Positions 36,541-48,863 of a stretch of DNA of 64,000 nt are shown piece after piece (the first letter of the stretch is position 1; each line of letters opens with the position of its first letter). The notes under the pieces were generated by a model. That model worked only from the letters and a program-made list of their open reading frames with translations, was not told the DNA's origin and ran no database searches. Source of the stretch: Emergomyces orientalis (Eukaryota; Ascomycota; Eurotiomycetes; Onygenales; Ajellomycetaceae); NCBI GenBank assembly GCA_002110485.1, contig MOWL01000001.1:1364001-1428000 (forward strand), given 5' to 3'. The position numbers and the translations under genes are program-made.

Positions 36541-37918
36541 ATGGACGATCCCAGCTCCACACACTCCCAATTCATAGAAGAACAGCCATTTCCTTACCAT
36601 TCTTCATCTGCTACCGTTGCTGCTGCCGCTGTGACTGCTGCGACGACAGCCTCTTATTTAAATATCGCTTCCTCGCTCGTCGCTCCAGGCACCTTTCTCG
36701 CAAACCATCGCACCTCTCATCATCCAGTCTTCCGTCCGTCAAGAGCACGAGCGGCCCCTGGTACCATGGACAAACGGCAACCACCCAGCTCCTTTCAGCA
36801 GCTCGAGAAAGTATGTACTGGCTTTGAAATATACTGAATACGGATTTTCCTTTAGTTTACTAACTCGCATCTCCTATTTTAGCTCGGAGAAGGAACTTAT
36901 GCTACTGTATGTGACGTGATACTTTCTCATCCCTTAACTGCCTGCCACATCTCATCACGGCCCTTGCTAAATATGATATCCCCGTGAACAGGTCTTCAAA
37001 GGTCGCAACCGCCAGACCGGCGAGATGGTTGCACTGAAGGAAATCCACCTAGACTCCGAAGAAGGCACACCATCAACCGCGATCCGAGAAATCTCACTCA
37101 TGAAAGAACTGAAGCACGAGAACATCGTCTCCCTGCACGACGTCATCCACACAGAGAACAAACTCATGCTCGTCTTCGAGTACATGGACAAGGATCTCAA
37201 ACGCTACATGGACTCGCGCGGCGACCGCGGCCAGCTCGACTATGTCACCATCAAATCGTTCATGCAGCAGCTGCTCCGGGGCATAGCCTTCTGCCACGAG
37301 AACAGAGTCCTACATCGCGACCTCAAGCCGCAGAATCTGCTCATCAACACCAAGGGCCAGCTGAAGCTGGGTGATTTCGGCCTCGCCCGCGCCTTTGGGA
37401 TACCCGTCAACACCTTCTCGAACGAAGTTGTTACACTCTGGTACCGAGCCCCCGACGTCCTCTTAGGCAGCAGGACATACAACACCAGCATCGACATCTG
37501 GTCCGCTGGCTGCATCATGGCAGAGATGTATACGGGCCGCCCTCTATTTCCCGGCACGACAAATGAAGACCAACTGCAAAAGATATTCCGTCTAATGGGC
37601 ACCCCATCCGAGCGCTCGTGGCCCGGTATCTCCAATTTCCCAGAATACAAACCCAACTTCCAGGTCTATGCTACGCAGGATCTCCGATTGATCTTACCCC
37701 AAATCGACCAGTTGGGGCTGGACTTGTTAAGTCGCATGTTGCAGCTCCGTCCGGAAATGCGTATTAGTGCTGCTGATGCCCTGCACCATCGGTGGTTCCA
37801 GGATTTGAACCAGTTGCAGGCTCAGCAAGCTGCGCAGCAACAGCAGCAGCAACATCAGCAGCAGATGGCAGCTGGTGGTTATGGGACTCCGGGAATTGTT
37901 TCGCAAGGTGGATATTGA
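36541..37918 (+). CDS. phoA: PHO85/PhoA-type cyclin-dependent kinase
   Basis: The kinase partners Pho80-like cyclins and links phosphate and environment to growth and development. Exons 36541-36810, 36883-36906 (only 24 bases) and 36992-37918 give 406 residues from the first ATG or 331 from the ATG at 36766. Kinase landmarks are LGEGTYATVFKG, VALKEI, the cyclin-binding PSTAIRE helix, VLHRDLKPQNLL, KLGDFGLAR, a T-loop with a Ser (NTFSNEVVTLWYRAPD) and SIDIWSAGCIMAEM. The tail is Gln-rich (QQAAQQQQQQHQQQ). The first 75 residues are Ser/Ala/Thr-rich and lie outside the kinase fold. Both starts are plausible: the second has the better context (gtaccATGg). In Aspergillus nidulans, PHOA is described in a long and a short form, as I recall. 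PhoB is the alternative identity. Confidence 0.92.
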
Positions 37919-38632
37919 GGGATGAGATTTGTGTTTATCTTCTTATTTTTCTGTTCACGTTTTTGCCTTTCTCTTTTTATAACGGAATTGATTGTTGGAT
38001 TGACTGGCTGATTGATTGATTGATTTCATAACTGGTTAGCTGGTGGACGGAACTGAGCAGCGCGGCGTTTTTGTCGTTGGATGGAGCTTTTTTTCGTTTT
38101 TCTATCTATGCTTTCGCCAGGTATTGGTTGTGATATTGGGTGATTTTTTCTATGCATAATGGGTCATGGCATGGATTTTCACTTTGTTTCACCTTATTTT
38201 ACTTTTTATCTTTGATTTTATGGTTTTATTTCAGGGATGGATGGTTTCCTGTCTGGTTAGTATTATAATTGAGTGATTTCGAGCTGAGGCAATTTTATGC
38301 AATGGAAGCCTTCTATAAGCAGCGCAACTGGAAAAGCAACTAACCAGTAGCCACCAATCTGTATTGAATTCTGTTCAATCGCTCTCTTTAGTTTACTTCA
38401 AGTGAAGGGCCCTGAAGTATTCATGTTGTCCGCATTCGACCAAATCGTTGATCGCAGGAGTAATTAATTGCCTGCCCAAATTATCATCATGTGATCTCGT
38501 GTCCAGCCGGAGAGGGCGCGTCTCCTCCAGCAACCTCAACAAATCATCCCGTTCACGCCCCATCAACCATCCCTCCATCCCATCCGTCCAATTCCTCTAC
38601 AGCGACAGTCCCCAATTCCCCTTCAAAGAAAA
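37919..38632. other. Spacer between kinase and Nnf1 genes
   Basis: T-rich kinase 3' UTR followed by the promoter of the next gene. The overlapping small frames at 38393-38793 are shadows of the Nnf1 leader and N-terminus. Confidence 0.5.
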
Positions 38633-39466
38633 ATGCCACCACAATTAAACTCTCCCGCGCCAAGTGGCCACACCCAGCAGCAAGAACAACTACAACAACC
38701 CCGAGACCCTGCCTCCCCCTCCCCACCCCCTCCCGCCCCTGTCCCGCTTACCCCAGGCCCCCGCGCCTCCCGTCTTCAACAAGTCTTCTCTGAAGCGCTC
38801 CTACGCACCCTCCGCGCCAATTCCTACGCGAACTTCTCCGCCTGCTTCCCCACACCAGCCAAACACGTCCCGCACAGCCTAGAGTCAGTCTGGAGGCAGC
38901 TGAATGCGAAGCTGGAACAGAGCGCGCGCGCGGAGTTTGATGATGTGCTGAGGGAGAGGGAAGTGGTTAGGGGTTTGAATGAGTTGGATCGATTGGTTGG
39001 GGAGGCGAGGTTGAGGAGGGAGAATGGGGAAGGGGAGGCGAGTGTGCCGTGAGTTTTGCTTTTTTCTTTCTTTTTTTCTTTTTCCTTTCCGTTCTTCCTG
39101 CCTTTGGGAGTTGCGGGAGAGGATTAATGTCAGTTATTCGTTGGGAATACTGAAAGTCGGTTTATGTATAGTCCTCATACTTTAGGGGCGAACGAGCTTT
39201 ACCAAGCGCACCTTGCGCCGTATCTGGCGGAAGCGCAGTCGTCGCTAAATACGAAACTGGAAATCGTGCAGAAGGAGAATGGCCTGCTTTCCGAGAAAGT
39301 TGAGTCTCAGAGACGGGAAATTGAGCAACTATTATCTGGCCTTGAAGCCGTGATTAGTGACGTGGAGGGTGCAGCTGCCGCCACAGCAGAGTTTGATACA
39401 AACCACAGCCTCCGTCAGGAGGCGCAGGAAATGGATGATGAAATTAAGATTGTTCAACGCCCATGA
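38633..39466 (+). CDS. nnf1: Kinetochore protein Nnf1 (MIS12 complex)
   Basis: Nnf1 (PMF1 in animals) is one of four subunits of the MIS12/MIND complex that bridges the inner kinetochore to Ndc80. Exons 38633-39048 and 39172-39466 give 236 residues. The intron (gtgagt...tatag) joins SVP to PHTLGANEL. After a Pro/Gln-rich disordered N-terminus come the family blocks RLQQVFSEALLRTLRANSY and FPTPAKHVPHSLESVW. They are followed by FDDVLREREVVRGLNELD and a second helical half, LNTKLEIVQKENGLLSEKV, typical coiled coil. The gene is convergent with the TPR gene, with about 115 bases between stop codons, so the 3' UTRs may overlap. No break is seen. Confidence 0.88.
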
Positions 39467-39581
39467 TATACATATAAATGTGTTATGTTTACGTCTACGA
39501 GTGGAACGTGCATGATTCGACGGAGACTGTATACCTTGCGCGGGGATAACCAGAATTTGGGATTTTGAAGTACAGGATATA

Positions 39582-41506
39582 TCAAAACACAATCTCATCC
39601 GGGTCAACTTTCCGGAAAAGTCCATCCATATCCTCTGCCGAGACCAGCCCATCCTCAACCATATCTTCCGCTATCTGCCTCAATTCCTTTTCCGAGCTTG
39701 CTATCAGTCCTTCCATCTTCTGCAAGTCGCCTGAGAGAGCAAATGCCAACGCTTCTTTCGCCGTTCCTTCTCGATCCTGTTCGCCTGATCCATCCCTCCT
39801 CGCAAGAGCAGCTGCTCCGCGATAGTACGTCTGCGCATTTTTCAGTAGTGTCGGGGAATTTTCGTGCGATACCTTGTAGCTCCAAGGCTGCCCACCCAAA
39901 CGCCACCGATACATCTCTACATCCCCTCTCGCAAGGTGGATCTTAGGTAGATTTTCGGCCTCGGGAAGCTTTGTAGCTGCGGTAAGCGAATCCAGTGCAG
40001 ATGATAGTGCTTGCCATCGTAGCGTCAACAGCCTATTGACCGTTTCCTCGTTGTCCGGCTGATCACAATCTGCCATGGCAGAGTTGAACGCCACCAGTGA
40101 TTCTGCTTGGCTACAAAGCGCCCCCGGGTTTCCAGACAAATCTTTCACATCTCCAAACGCTTCACTCAGCTCGTTCTTATATGTGTCAAAATCAATCCTC
40201 CCGCTCCGAAACGAGACTTCCGCCAACGTTGAAATGAACTTGGCGCGCGCCAGCGCTACCTCATTGTGCCTGTCTGTTCCTTCCACATATGCCGCGACTT
40301 TCTCCTTTAGCAGGTCTGCAGAATACTCTTCGATCCACGCAAGAGTGCTGCCAGGATCGAACGTAAGTAATCCGCAAAACGTGGCTAATGTCTCCAACTG
40401 CGCAACAGCGGTATCGACAAGTGTATCCTTGGTTACCGGCTCGATAACCCTAGCCCACTGCTCCGACTGTGTGGGTTCCGCCATTCCAGTTCCAGCTCCT
40501 GCTCCCTCCATCCCCTGATCCGTTTCTGCATTTGCTTGCTGTTCATCACGATCAACGGCACCGGACTCCGCTATGGCCATACTATCAGCCTGCTGATGCT
40601 GTCCTTCGGTAAACCGCAGCTCCTGAACACCTAGACATCGCTGGAAGAGGTCCAACGCCTCCTGCAAATATCTCGACGATTCATGCGTATGCTGCTCGGT
40701 GACCCGTCTACCCTCCGTGATTGCCTCTGCTAAGCTAGTCAATACCTGTGCTGTGTTGAAGAGGATTTCCGCATTGTCTTGTTGGAGGGTTAGGGCGTGT
40801 CTGTGTGATCTGAGGGCGATGTGGAGGATTTCGACGGGTGGGGCGGGGAGTTGAGTTGCTAGTTTGGGATGTTGGGTTATTTCGTATTGTATCCGTGCCC
40901 TATAAAATAAAACATGAAGGAGAAGATAAGAGTAGTTAGGAAGCAGGTTTAATCAAATATATTGTAAAAATAATGTTTCCTCTGTTCCTTCGATGGCGGA
41001 AAATGTGAGAGGGAAAAGTATAGCCAAACGGGGCTAATACTGTCCAGTACATATACATACTTATTGTATGCCAAATCAAACGAATTCGGAAACCTCCTTA
41101 GACCCGTGTCATACGATTCAATGGCGCGCATGAAAAACCGCATGGATTTAACGGCATCTCCAGCTCGCCATTTTTCTCCTGCTTCTTCTAGCTCAACGCC
41201 GGCTGGGACACGGTTTAATGTTTATTTTTTTCGTGGTCAGTTTCAATTATATATGTATATATAAATATATATATTTTCTTCTTGCCACTCGTAGGACGAG
41301 CAATGATGATGATAATTGGCAATAACTTACCAGCAAGGTATTCGTCCGCGGTTTCGGGCTCCTGGGAATTGGGGGTCGGGGGGTTAGTAAGGGCGGCCAG
41401 TTCAGCGGAAGAAACGGAATCGAACGAGAAAGGATAAAGGGATAGGGATAGAGCTAGAAATGTAATTAAAACTGAGCAGAAGATATTGATTTGGTTGTCA
41501 TAATAC
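39582..41506 (-). CDS. TPR-repeat protein, conserved in fungi
   Basis: Clear exons are 40899-39582, 41202-41061 and one reaching upstream from 41331. Junctions read EYLAAGVELEEAGEKW and LAYNKARIQYEITQ. TPR-like helical pairs are visible: GVELEEAGEKWRAGDAVKSM, NSFDLAYNKARIQYEIT, NAEILFNTAQVLTSLAEAI and SSRYLQEALDLFQRC. A large alpha-helical C-terminal half follows with LARGDVEMYRWRL and a conserved end EDMDGLFRKVDPDEIVF. I recognise it as a conserved fungal TPR family, possibly the one listed as UPF0656, but function is unknown. The N-terminus is unresolved: a frame from ATG at about 41506 gives a hydrophobic start. Alternatively a first exon at 41734-41675 reads MPKPKTFLKETRTRKKARN, but it does not splice in phase with the next exon. 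Confidence 0.75.
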
Positions 41507-42539
41507 ATGGGAGTTGGTTTGGGGGCAGAAGGGGAGGAAGGTGAGGGGGGGGAGTATAAAGGGAGGAAAATTGGCATGCGGAATTGTGTTAGAGCAGGTG
41601 GGGGTGAAGAAGGGGAAAGGTTCAAAAAAAAGGTGCTATGCATGAGTAGCTGGATGGTTTCAGTGTGTACTGACCGTATTTCTTGCTTTCTTTCTCGTCC
41701 TTGTTTCCTTTAAAAATGTTTTTGGTTTTGGCATTGTGCGGGCGGAATTGTTGGGCTTGACGAGATGGTGTTTTTTTTTTTTGCTTGTTAGATTGATTGC
41801 TTAAGAGTTTGGTAAAAAGTAGAGAGTAGGATGGGTAGCTATATGTATAAGTAGAGCAAGTAGAAGTAAATAATTTAAATTAAGTCAGTGCTTTTGATTG
41901 TTTCTCTGGAGCCCAGGGGCGGCGGAATTCAGATATAGGTGGGGGTCGGATGGAAAATGATAAACCAGACGAAGATGGTGGTGGAAAAGAAGACAGAGGG
42001 GAAAGAATGGATGAACTTAACTCTAATGGGAAAGGTGCGCAGAAATAAGGTTGGTTAGATTGATAAGATTAAATCCAATTAGGGTTTGGGTGGCCTATGC
42101 TTTTCAACGTTTGACACTTCCCGTCATTTTCAATACTAGATAGATATTCGAGGGCTGTCTAAATCATGTTATCTAGAAAAATAACATAAGATCCTATAGA
42201 AATACAGCCATATACTCATCTGCCTTATATTAAGCTTTTCTGTTCTACTTACTTCATCCAGCGCAGAATTGTTCTCGCTTCCTTCAGTCGCCTTTTCTCG
42301 GAATAGGCCATTTTCCATTAGGACGCGTTTTACCTTCACTCAGGCGAGGTTTGAGAAGCATTTCCTTACTTCTTAAGGTGGTGAATGTCCTTTAAGTAGG
42401 ATCAATTCTCAGGAAAATTTACCTGCAGGCTAGAAGATAACTGTTTGCCGGTGCTGATGTGCTGACTGATTTTTGAGAACCTGATGAAGAGGAAAGCAGG
42501 AAACATTTACTCAGTGTGAGTTGAAGGCGCGATCAGAAA

Positions 42540-43290
42540 GAAAGTTTTGTTTTTCTTTTGAAAATGGTTTCTGTTTGAGTGGTCTCACTGTTAACCCACA
42601 TGGCTGTGAGCCAATTTATTTTACAGTTTGAATATTTTAAATAGTGATACCTGAAATGTGGGTTTTGCTCCACCACCCAAGTTTCCATAACAAAACAGCA
42701 TACAGAAAAATATAATGATGATATTGTTAAATGTTTTACATCTTCAATGCACCAATTCCATAGAATATATATATATATATAATTCATGGATCAGTCATGA
42801 AAAAGTCAGTCAGTTTTCACAGAACTATATATAGTTTCTTTGCATTAAGTGTAAACAATTTCTATCAACATTTTTTGAAAGTATTTTATACTTAGATACA
42901 TATAAGTATACAAACTAAGATCTTTATCAAGTTGAATTGAATCACTTTTTTTCAAATAAAAAAAACGACTTCATCTTTCACTTTTCACTCATAATTAAAT
43001 CTTATAGATTCTCAAAATTAAAAGATCTTCTCCTAATTCAAAACTTTATATAATGTGGAAAGAAGCATTCTGTATTATCAATATCAAACACATCACAGCT
43101 GCTGTATAATACTTTATGTATGGTTAAGATATTCTTGAAAAAACAGTGTCAGAAGCGATGAACAGAGAATTAAGCAGTATATCAATAACAATGATTGGTT
43201 AAGATAATTTTTTTACTTTTAATTTTAATTTTAATTTTTTTTACTGTCAGTGGAATCAATGCTGCATGAACTGTTGTGTATGCCCAAACA
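42540..43290. other. CpG-poor AT-rich island
   Basis: Over about 750 bases only two or three CG dinucleotides occur, while TG and CA are frequent. It shares a 15-base word with another spacer near 52.1 kb. It looks like a mutated repeat remnant. Confidence 0.5.
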
Positions 43291-45197
43291 ATCGCAAAGA
43301 AGCTGAATGGAAGAATGAAACTGTGTGATTCAAGTATATTATGTTGATTGACACTTCTCATCAGTGTGTAATTCACCCGACATGCATGATGTTGGGGTTT
43401 GAAATGTGGGTGGAGCGGTTTTTTTTAGATACTCGTGCTGATACCTGATAGATATCATACAACATCGGCGGGACAGAGTGGCGAGCAGAACGGGGTAAAT
43501 GAAACTTGAACAGCCCCCTGCAATAATAAATAATGACAACCCCGATATTTCTCCCACGGCAGACAAACTTGACAGAACTGACAATAGTGGTGTGTGTGGA
43601 GAGAAGGGGAATTTAAAGCATCCAGCTTATTCATTTTTGTCCAACCTGTTTTTTTCTTTCCCCCTTCCTGTCTGTGTTACTTCCCCCACTTTCTCTTTCG
43701 TCAAGGGGTAACTACATCATACATCATACAGGGCGATTAATATACATGGTATCTATCTTGGTTTCTTTTTTGGTGATCACCTCTTGCAGGATCTCATCAC
43801 ATGAGGATGGATGACTGCAAAAAATACCAAGATTCGTCGTTGATTACTCTGAAAGAAGCTTGCTTGGCTCAGAAGATGACATACGGCTGCATGCATACCA
43901 GGTATTTATTATTGGTGTGTGCTCACCCCTCCCCTGAGGATTATTCGCCCCCTGAAAAAACAAACGGAGATGGATTGGATGCTGGGGGGCAAACCACACG
44001 TGGCAAGACGGAGCTAGACGAAAGCACAGGGCATCAGCCAATGTCAAATACTAACCGCTATTGGCTGGACGGTGGCTTTCAAGAAACAAGGAGTTATGGT
44101 GGAGGGGAACGGGGGGAAAAGAACAGAGAACCCAGAGGGATGGCTGAAAATGATGGTTAGTTGGTGTGACAGCTTTGTTTGACGGCCCGCCTGACATGGC
44201 GAGAATATTTCCGTAAGAAAAGTCTAGCCTTTTCTCACTCATTCCAGCTAAAATATTCAAAGAGCCAAAACGTGCAAAATAACCAAGGGGTTGGTTGCAT
44301 ACTTATTATTAGAGGCGAAAATCTGCCGAACTGACCACCACAGATTTTTCAACCCAGAACTTAGGGGTACATGCTACCTTAGGTACGGGCGCACCTATTT
44401 ATCTTATTGCAAGCGCCTTACCATACAAGGTTTCAATACGGGCAGGCCACCTTCCTTGTTCCCATCCATTCCCATGAATACTCGGGAATTCGCGTTGGAT
44501 GGGGCTTCAGAGGCAGGCAATACTTCCCACGGGGATGCAGAATTTCCCACGCCAAAATGTGACATGACAGCCCCTGCATGCGGCCCCAAGCCGAAGGTCT
44601 TCCCATGTTGTTTAGCCGATCGTGTCACCACCATGGGCATGTGGGAGAGCGGAGGAGCCGAGCGCAGAGCATGGAAATGAGCATGGAAGATAAATGGCAT
44701 GGCATTCAAGTAATTATGTACTGTACAGGCTCTTCTCAACCTGCATAAATTTGGCATGTATTCAAGAGGAATATGGGCAGATTCGATCGCCCACGATCTA
44801 TATAACGTTCTCCATGTGAATGGGCATATAAAGCACCTGAGGGTTTCTACAGGCCCACGAATATGAAATCTTCTAGCGACATTTATTTATTTACACCTGG
44901 CAGACACGTCCCTGGAAGCCAAGTAAATAATTTCCAGGCGCAATTTATCCACATTAATGTATATCAATAATGGTTGAAGATTGTTGCCCTGTAAATTACC
45001 ACATTGGATTGGGGCGCATGGTTCTGTCACCGCCATACAGTACATACCTAGAGTAACGATGCTCCCGAACCCGAAACCCTTAGCCATCCATTGACATTAT
45101 TCCTCAGCAGCTGGTGACTACTGTGTCTGCCAACCTTTTATTAGTTAACCTACCTTTTGGCCAACGTCCTCGTCTGTCTCTGTCCGTCTCTTCACTG

Positions 45198-45251
45198 TCC
45201 ACGTCCACATCCACATCCACGTCCACGTCCACGTCCACGTCCACATCCACG
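45198..45251. repeat. Hexanucleotide tandem repeat (TCCACG/TCCACA)
   Basis: About nine copies of TCCAC[GA] in a row in non-coding DNA. Confidence 0.9.
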
Positions 45252-45919
45252 CCGTACACTCCGATCTTTGACTTTTCCGGAACTATCTGACAGGTTCCAT
45301 TCTACACATAGCATTCATCAAGCTTACCTACTACGAGTTGGCGAAGATCATCCCCCTCGTACACCAGCAATCGTCGATTTCTATTGTCGTTTTCGTAAGT
45401 CAGTCAAACCCCTCCCTTCGAAGAGTAACAATTAATAAATGGCGCCTTTGCGACTTGATGTGCTCTCTCTCCCTCTCACTCTCTCTCCCCCCGCCGATCA
45501 GCTACTGCAAGATTGATCCCATTAGTCGCCTTCTTATCCCGATGCTCCATGGGCTTTCTTCTCTCTGTCCTATTGTTTAACTTCCTAGATGGCCCATCCA
45601 ATATTTCAGCCCTCTGTTGATTGGAGAAATGTCCATCCGCCTGTGCTGATTTTTGTGATACCAGATCATCGGTCCAAACCTCGATCACCCAGGCACGCAA
45701 TCCTTAAATAAAAAAGAATTAAAAATTAATAAAATAATAAGAGGGAAAACAGGCCCACTGATTTGTCCCTGTACTCACTCTTTACTCCATACACGGATCC
45801 ATACATTTCCAGGGTCCGTATATAAGAACCCTCCCCATTGACAAGGGTATACCTTATTTCCCGACTGCCCGAACTGACACATCCCCCTCCCTCGCCTCCT
45901 CCAGAAACCCTCGTTTCCC

Positions 45920-46471
45920 ATGGCTCGACAACAGTCTCTGGATTCCCAGCGGCCAATAATGGCTCCTTCTGTATGGGTTTCCCATTTCTCTATTTTTCAT
46001 TATGCCTACTCCCTCCGCCCTTTCAAAGTCTCCTTCTCCTTCACCTCGACCTCGCGTCATTCAAATTTACTCCATAGCAACAAGGATAATAATACTGAGT
46101 GCTCCTCCAACCCCGCGCGGCGAAAGCAGGTCTCCTCCTCACAACGAAACTCCCAACGTTTCTCCACAATCAGTGGATCCGGCTCCCTCGCTTACTCTGA
46201 CCACACCGTCTCCAGCACAATGACTGGCGATAGCCGCCTTGCCGAAATCAAAGAACTCGGAGCCGGTCTAGAGCGCCTCGAGAACAAACCCCTCTCCCAA
46301 CAGCGATTTGTGCCTACCCCGGAGAAAACAGATGATCTCAACAAGCTTGCGCTGGGAGCGAAGGTCGAGCGTGCGTTGGGGAGGAGAATGTCCGGCCAGG
46401 ACGCTGTTATGCGCAAGCGTACTCCGATAGATGATGAAAAGCAGGCCCTCAAGATACAGGCGGGATCTTGA
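45920..46471 (+). CDS. Small conserved protein with a charged C-terminal motif
   Basis: The convincing part runs from about 46220 (MTGDSRLAEIKELGAGLERL) through RFVPTPEKTDDLNKLALGAK and VERALGRRMSGQDAVMR to a stop at 46469-46471. It reads like a short conserved helical domain of fungal proteins with no known role. Upstream, the frame is open back to ATG 45920 (MARQQSLDSQRPIMAPS) through a Ser-rich, disordered stretch. A possible intron (gtatgg at about 45971 to tcaaag at about 46026) would shift into another Ser/Pro-rich frame that ends at 46223. Either start (45920 or 46220) is possible; the second gives 83 residues. The strand and C-terminus are more certain than the start. Confidence 0.55.
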   Translation: MARQQSLDSQRPIMAPSVWVSHFSIFHYAYSLRPFKVSFSFTSTSRHSNLLHSNKDNNTECSSNPARRKQVSSSQRNSQRFSTISGSGSLAYSDHTVSSTMTGDSRLAEIKELGAGLERLENKPLSQQRFVPTPEKTDDLNKLALGAKVERALGRRMSGQDAVMRKRTPIDDEKQALKIQAGS

Positions 46472-47802
46472 AAGACAAGACAAGGAACGATAATTGTTTT
46501 TATTTTGAGGTGTCTTTTTCCTCGCTACAGCTACAGCCTTCGATGAAATAACTGCTTCGCACCTGACTATATATGATGATTAGAAGACCGGGATCCATTG
46601 ACCTTTTACTTTTGCCCACTTGTGTCTGGTTACTTTTGTCTCTTTTTAGCTATATTTTTATGGTCCACCCGTTGCCTCCCTTCGAAATTCCTGCCTTTTT
46701 TAAGCCCGTCCATGCGCTATTTTCCCTTTCCTGTCCTTTTCCCTTATATATTACTCTCCCCTATCCCGTTTCGTCCACGAGTATACCAGCCCTTCGTCAC
46801 TTTTTCTTTCCTTCTTTCGTCAAACTTTGGGCGTTCCACAAATGGCATCTTATATGACTCTTCTTTTTTTATTTTATAATTTTTTTCTCCTTCTTCTTTG
46901 CACATATAGCTTTCTGCGATGTTTCTGGGCTTCTCCTATTTCGTTCCTCTTTCCTCTTCAGTGTATGCGCCCCTTTATTCCACGCTTCCGCCCAACACTA
47001 TAGCTATGTTCTGGCCTTGCCACCCTTGTGAGATTTACAACAAACATTCCATGATGTAGATGGCTCCCCCTGTTCATTTTAGCATTAGTGTTAATGTTAA
47101 GCATGTTTTTGTCTAGGATATTTGAACCAACTATACTACTATTACTACTACTTTACAACAGGGACATATATATATATTTATACCTATATATACCTTACCC
47201 CTGTGAAATCTTAAAAAAATGATGCATTGGTGAAGTATGAAAATGAGTAGAGTTCTCCTAGCTGATAAAAAATGACATTTAAATATGGTGCTGCTCTCTT
47301 TCAACCACATCACATCACTCATCATATGATTATTTACATATCCAGGTAGTTTCTCTTATCTTCAAGCCTTGCAGTATGTACGGTGTCTCTCCCCCTTCCC
47401 TGCACGCAGCTTTACTTACCTCACAGGTATAACTGTAACTAGTGTATATGTGTGTTATGTATCCCTGCATAAGTGTTTTTTGAAAACACAGAAGCAACTC
47501 AGTGAACATGATACTAGAGAGTATTATTATCAAGCAGAAGAAGACAGATCAATTAGAATACTAAGAACAGCCATTGCATTCTTTATTTTCCTTTTCCTTT
47601 CTTATATTTTATATTCTCATTTAAAAATATATAGGGTATTTCCTGTGAGCTCAATTGGCTATTTTATACTCTGAAAAGTTGTGTATGTATGAATTGAATT
47701 TTGTTCAAGAGTGTAGGAAAGCTACTTCAGCTCAAACACAGTTTGAAATACTGCAGAAGAAATAATGAAAAAGACATGAGTGAAACTGAAGATAATGAAC
47801 AG

Positions 47803-47835
<33 letters not shown>

Positions 47836-48863
47836 TCGTTAAATAAAATATAATAAGCATTTGTCTATCAAAATAGAACATTATTAAAACACTTTTAAGT
47901 ATCTGTAACCTAACTCTGTTTCAATGACAGCGGCCATCCCCACACATTCTGACAGCAAGCAGGTGGCGGTTTGGGGTGTTTTTTTTCTTCATGTTCGTTC
48001 TCCAACCCAGGCCAGGCCTAACTCGGCCAAAACCCAATCCAAAAACCCAAATTCCAACACCCTTATTTTTATTTTTTATTTTTTTTTCCCTCCTCCTGAT
48101 CCTCCTCCTTCTTCCTCGTCTCTCTTTCTTCTTCACCACCGCATCAAACATCCAACACCAACCACCGCCGCCACCACCAACACCACATATATATACCTTT
48201 CTCCTCCTCCACCACCACCACTATCTCCATATTTACTCTTTCTTCCTCGTCTCTAATCCTTTATCAAACCGGCTTCTTTTCTGTAGTTCTCTCGTCTAGA
48301 CTACTCCTTTCGGTTGCCTAGTCCCCCCAAGGTCTTCGTTCATACGCCCACACAGCAAATACCCTCTCCGTTTCTTTCTCCCCTGTTGTTGAAAAAGCCT
48401 TTAGAAGCCCTCAAAAGTTTTATCCTTCTTTCTCTCTCTCTCTTTCGTATATCACGACAGCCAGCAGCGTTTCCTCCTCCTGCCTATTGGTATATTTTAC
48501 ACGCACATCGTAAGTTCTCTTCGCTTTTTTTTTATATTTATTTTTGATTTCGATCTCCCGCCGCCCAGCCAGCAATTTTATCTTGCCGCCCCAAACATTC
48601 AACCGTGCTTTCAAGCTAATTTGTGACAAGCTTCGTTTCTTCTTTTTCTATTTACTTATTTATTATTTTTTTTGACCAGTGATTTGTGGTTTTTTATATT
48701 ATCTTTTCTTTCCCCTTCTAACGACGACGTATTTGACACGCACGGCTTCATTTCTACTGCCCGGTGGTCTCTTCCCATCTCCTTAGATCTGCTTCTTCGA
48801 TCTACAATTCCTTTTTTTTCTACGCCCACCTTTTTTCTTTAGATATTAAGAAAACCGCCCAAC
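46472..48863. other. AT-rich spacer and leader of the G3BP-like gene
   Basis: 47410-47835 is CpG-poor. A (TA)n tract lies at 47803-47832. From about 48070 to 48863 the DNA is strongly pyrimidine-rich, as expected for the promoter and 5' leader of the next gene. A good donor (gtaagt) at 48509 suggests an intron in the 5' UTR. No coding sequence is supported. Confidence 0.5.
47803..47832. repeat. (TA)n microsatellite
   Basis: About 15 uninterrupted TA units within the CpG-poor AT-rich spacer. Confidence 0.9.

Larger units (their letters stand above)
41735..45919. other. Four-kilobase stretch without a supported gene
   Basis: The middle (about 42480-43290) is AT-rich and almost free of CG. The frames at 43801-44160 and 44291-44680 are open but show no codon bias, domain or homologous pattern I know. 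The right end is probably the promoter of the small gene at 45920. Confidence 0.5.

Noticed and set aside
43801..44160. Frame of 119 codons
   Set aside because: Sits in gene-free spacer and reads as low-information Gly/Glu-rich sequence with no motif; the opposite strand is equally open.
45198..45251. Array of short repeats that could suggest a CRISPR
   Set aside because: Units are six bases with no spacers; a simple tandem repeat in a eukaryotic genome.
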